A stretch of 7,760 nt of DNA from Roseiflexaceae bacterium (GTDB lineage: Bacteria; Chloroflexota; Chloroflexia; Chloroflexales; Roseiflexaceae). Positions 6,316 through 7,760 of this stretch are shown here, piece after piece. The DNA lies in the NCBI GenBank assembly GCA_947462525.1, contig CANHPK010000063.1, positions 1-7,760 of the forward strand. Reading direction: 5' to 3'. Both the position numbers and the translations under genes were made by a program. Below the pieces are notes generated by a model, which was not told the DNA's origin, did no database searches, and was given only the letters and a program-made list of their open reading frames with translations. Position 1 is the stretch's first letter. Every line of letters starts with the position of its first letter.

Positions 6316-7524
6316 GTGAAGATTCAACCGAAAACTCTCGTATTCGCTGGGATTGTTGTGATCGTGATGGCCAGTCTCTACGGGCTCTGGTATTTGAATG
6401 TACGGCCACTCACTCGTGCGGAAGCCCTTACCCAAATCCATACCGCACTCACCGCAAGCCAATCTAACAACGCGTCGTCGAGTGGGATGCAAGTGCGGAT
6501 TGTGTCAACACGTTTTGGCATTGACGATGCATTTGCCACAGGTACCTATGAGCACGATGGCGCACAGGTATTGGTGCCCAATCAGCCGTTCCATGCCGCC
6601 AGTATCGGCAAGTTGTTCACTGCGGTCACTATTATGCAATTGGCTGAAGAAGGCGCGCTGGATATCGCAGACCCAGTTGCCGACTACTTGGCTGCCGATG
6701 TGCTCGCCGGTTTGTTTGTACATGGTGGAGTCGATTACGCAGGTGAGGTCACCATCGGGCAACTCATGGAACATACATCGGGTGTCGCAGACTACTTTGC
6801 TGACCCGGTCGATTCAGGAGTGACGGTGCAACAAGATATCACCCAAAACCTCGACACCCTCTGGACGCCCGAAATGCTGCTCGCTGTGTCACGACAACGC
6901 CAGCATGCAGTCGGAACGCCAGGCAAGCAGTTTCACTACTCTGATACGGGGTATGTCTTGCTGGGATTGGTCATCGAGCGCATCGAACAAAAACCCTTTC
7001 ATCAAGTCCTGGCCGATCGGTTTTTTGTGCCACTCGCCATGGTCGACAGTTACATGCCATACCGCTCAACGCCGACGAACCCACAGCCGCTGCCGATGGC
7101 TGATGCCTGGGTAGACGGTGTCAACGTTCGTGCAGCGCGTAGTATCAGTGCCGATTGGGCGGGCGGCGGCGTGGTTACCACGCCGGATGACTTGATGCGC
7201 TTCAGTCAGGCGTTGCACAATTACTCACTCATCTCCAAAGCGTCGTATCTGCGCATGATCACCATGCGCAATCAGTTCCGCACCGGATTGTACTATGGCG
7301 TCGGGATGATGGCGGTGCGCTTCGGTGAGTTCTCGTGGGCGCTCGATTTTCTTCCCGAATCGCTCGGTCACATCGGCATTTTGGCCACACATCTCTGGTA
7401 CGAGCCGATGACCGATACCACCGTGGTGCTGAATTATGGATCGACGGACCGTCTTGAATCGAGTTTTATGGATTTGATTACCATCAAAACCACACTGCGC
7501 CGCATCGTGACGGCTCAGCCATAG
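6316..7524 (+). CDS. Membrane-anchored serine hydrolase, beta-lactamase/PBP-like (class C type) family
   Basis: The product is 402 residues from GTG 6316. A short basic N-terminus and a hydrophobic segment (about 8-26), with neither a lipobox Cys nor a clear signal-peptidase site, suggest a signal anchor with the domain outside the membrane. Catalytic motifs of the family (PF00144 type) are in order: SIGK (96-99; S96 nucleophile, K99 general base), the MEHTSG region (151-156), YSD (208-210) in the YxN position, GGVVTTPDDLMRF (284-296), and HIG (352-354) in the KTG position. Members include class C beta-lactamases, D-Ala carboxypeptidases, D-amino-acid esterases such as FmtA, and EstB-type esterases. 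The HIG third motif and Asp in motif 2 point away from a classical AmpC beta-lactamase and towards an esterase or peptidase. Lying 53 bases behind the flippase gene, it may act on a cell-wall polymer, but the substrate cannot be read from sequence. Do not take it as a resistance gene. Confidence 0.88.
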   Translation: MKIQPKTLVFAGIVVIVMASLYGLWYLNVRPLTRAEALTQIHTALTASQSNNASSSGMQVRIVSTRFGIDDAFATGTYEHDGAQVLVPNQPFHAASIGKLFTAVTIMQLAEEGALDIADPVADYLAADVLAGLFVHGGVDYAGEVTIGQLMEHTSGVADYFADPVDSGVTVQQDITQNLDTLWTPEMLLAVSRQRQHAVGTPGKQFHYSDTGYVLLGLVIERIEQKPFHQVLADRFFVPLAMVDSYMPYRSTPTNPQPLPMADAWVDGVNVRAARSISADWAGGGVVTTPDDLMRFSQALHNYSLISKASYLRMITMRNQFRTGLYYGVGMMAVRFGEFSWALDFLPESLGHIGILATHLWYEPMTDTTVVLNYGSTDRLESSFMDLITIKTTLRRIVTAQP

Positions 7525-7536
7525 CATCGCAGGATG

Positions 7537-7554
7537 CAGTGTTACAATACACTG
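7537..7554 (+). promoter_or_regulatory. Extended -10 promoter inside an inverted repeat
   Basis: TACAAT (7543-7548) is preceded directly by TGT (7540-7542), giving an extended -10 (TGnTACAAT), which can work without a good -35; none is seen. The box is exactly the loop between CAGTGT (7537-7542) and ACACTG (7549-7554), a perfect 6-bp inverted repeat. Transcription would start near 7555, leaving a leader of about 98 bases before ATG 7654. The symmetry could be a repressor site. Confidence 0.4.
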
Positions 7555-7615
7555 TCATGGATGCGCTGTCGACCGCAGGAACACGGTACCCGCTCCATCG
7601 AAACAATGAGAATTA

Positions 7616-7641
7616 CGACGAACGGCACTTCGTGCCCGTCG
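7616..7641 (+). other. Leader hairpin next to the SD of the TRAM-domain gene
   Basis: CGACG (7616-7620) pairs with CGTCG (7637-7641) and GGCAC (7624-7628) with GTGCC (7632-7636). This leaves a 3-base AAC bulge and a TTC loop, 10 base pairs in all. AAAGGGG (7642-7648), the SD, starts at the next base. No T-run follows, so it is not an intrinsic terminator. A role in translation control or RNA stability is possible. Confidence 0.4.
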
Positions 7642-7653
7642 AAAGGGGAATAC

Positions 7654-7760
7654 ATGCAAAAGGGTGCAGAATATATCGTGACGCCACATGCGATGGCGCA
7701 GGGTGGTGATGCCGTCGGTCGTATTGATGGCTTGGCATGCTTTATCCCCGGTGCGTTGCC
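7654..7760 (+). CDS. TRAM-domain protein, probable 23S rRNA (uracil-C5) methyltransferase, N-terminal fragment
   Basis: Thirty-six residues are visible before the window ends. The start ATG 7654 has a strong SD (AAAGGGG, 5 bases away). The stretch GGDAVGRIDG (17-26) followed by CFIPGALP (29-36) matches the TRAM RNA-binding domain, whose usual form is 'G.G.gr.dG.vvFVpgalPGE'. TRAM at the extreme N-terminus is typical of RlmD/RumA and related SAM-dependent uracil-C5 RNA methyltransferases. The Rossmann fold and catalytic Cys lie outside the window, so the methyltransferase call is inferred; another TRAM protein is possible. It probably has its own promoter and is not functionally linked to the envelope genes before it. 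Confidence 0.72.
   Translation, partial: MQKGAEYIVTPHAMAQGGDAVGRIDGLACFIPGAL

Noticed and set aside
7537..7554. Inverted repeat as an intrinsic terminator for the hydrolase gene
   Set aside because: The stem is only 6 bp, AT-containing, and no T-run follows on the + strand.
7557..7709. Possible leaderless 50-codon ORF starting just after the 7543 -10 box
   Set aside because: No SD, no recognisable protein, and it overlaps the much better supported TRAM-gene start in another frame.

Overview
The window carries six protein-coding genes, all on the + strand and closely packed, and has no RNA genes, insertion sequences, CRISPR arrays or phage genes that I can recognise. Starts are mixed (ATG, GTG, TTG), Shine-Dalgarno (SD) sequences are GGAG/GAGG-like, there is a consensus TATAAT box, and UGG is the only tryptophan codon used. 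This is bacterial DNA of intermediate GC with the standard code. The gene types would fit a Chloroflexota or candidate-phylum (Patescibacteria-like) genome, but nothing here fixes the lineage.

Layout. (1) 1-933: 3' part of a large YfhO-like polytopic membrane protein. (2) 934-1085: intergenic DNA with two perfect inverted repeats. (3) 1086-3392: a complete second YfhO-like protein, a divergent tandem paralogue of the first. (4) 3393-3511: intergenic, with a consensus -10 box. (5) 3512-4861: phosphomannomutase/phosphoglucomutase with all active-site motifs. (6) 4904-6262: a short MurJ/MviN-family (MOP superfamily) flippase. (7) 6316-7524: a membrane-anchored serine hydrolase of the beta-lactamase/PBP-like family. 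(8) 7525-7653: leader with an extended -10 promoter inside an inverted repeat and a hairpin against the SD. (9) 7654 to the window end: the first 36 residues of a TRAM-domain protein, probably an RlmD/RumA-type 23S rRNA uracil-C5 methyltransferase.

How the genes may work together (inference). The first five genes look like a cell-envelope glycan locus. The mutase makes hexose-1-phosphate for nucleotide sugars, the MurJ-like protein could flip a lipid-linked intermediate, the two YfhO-like proteins could transfer sugar from a polyprenyl carrier outside the membrane, and the anchored hydrolase could trim or de-esterify wall polymers. Genes 3512-7524 have gaps of 42 and 53 bases with no visible terminator and probably form one transcript from the 3477 promoter. 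The TRAM gene probably starts a separate unit.

The most interesting signal is the MurJ-like protein. By eye it lacks most of the charged cavity residues known to be essential in E. coli MurJ, and it stops where TM13-14 of MurJ would begin. It may be a MOP flippase for a substrate other than lipid II.
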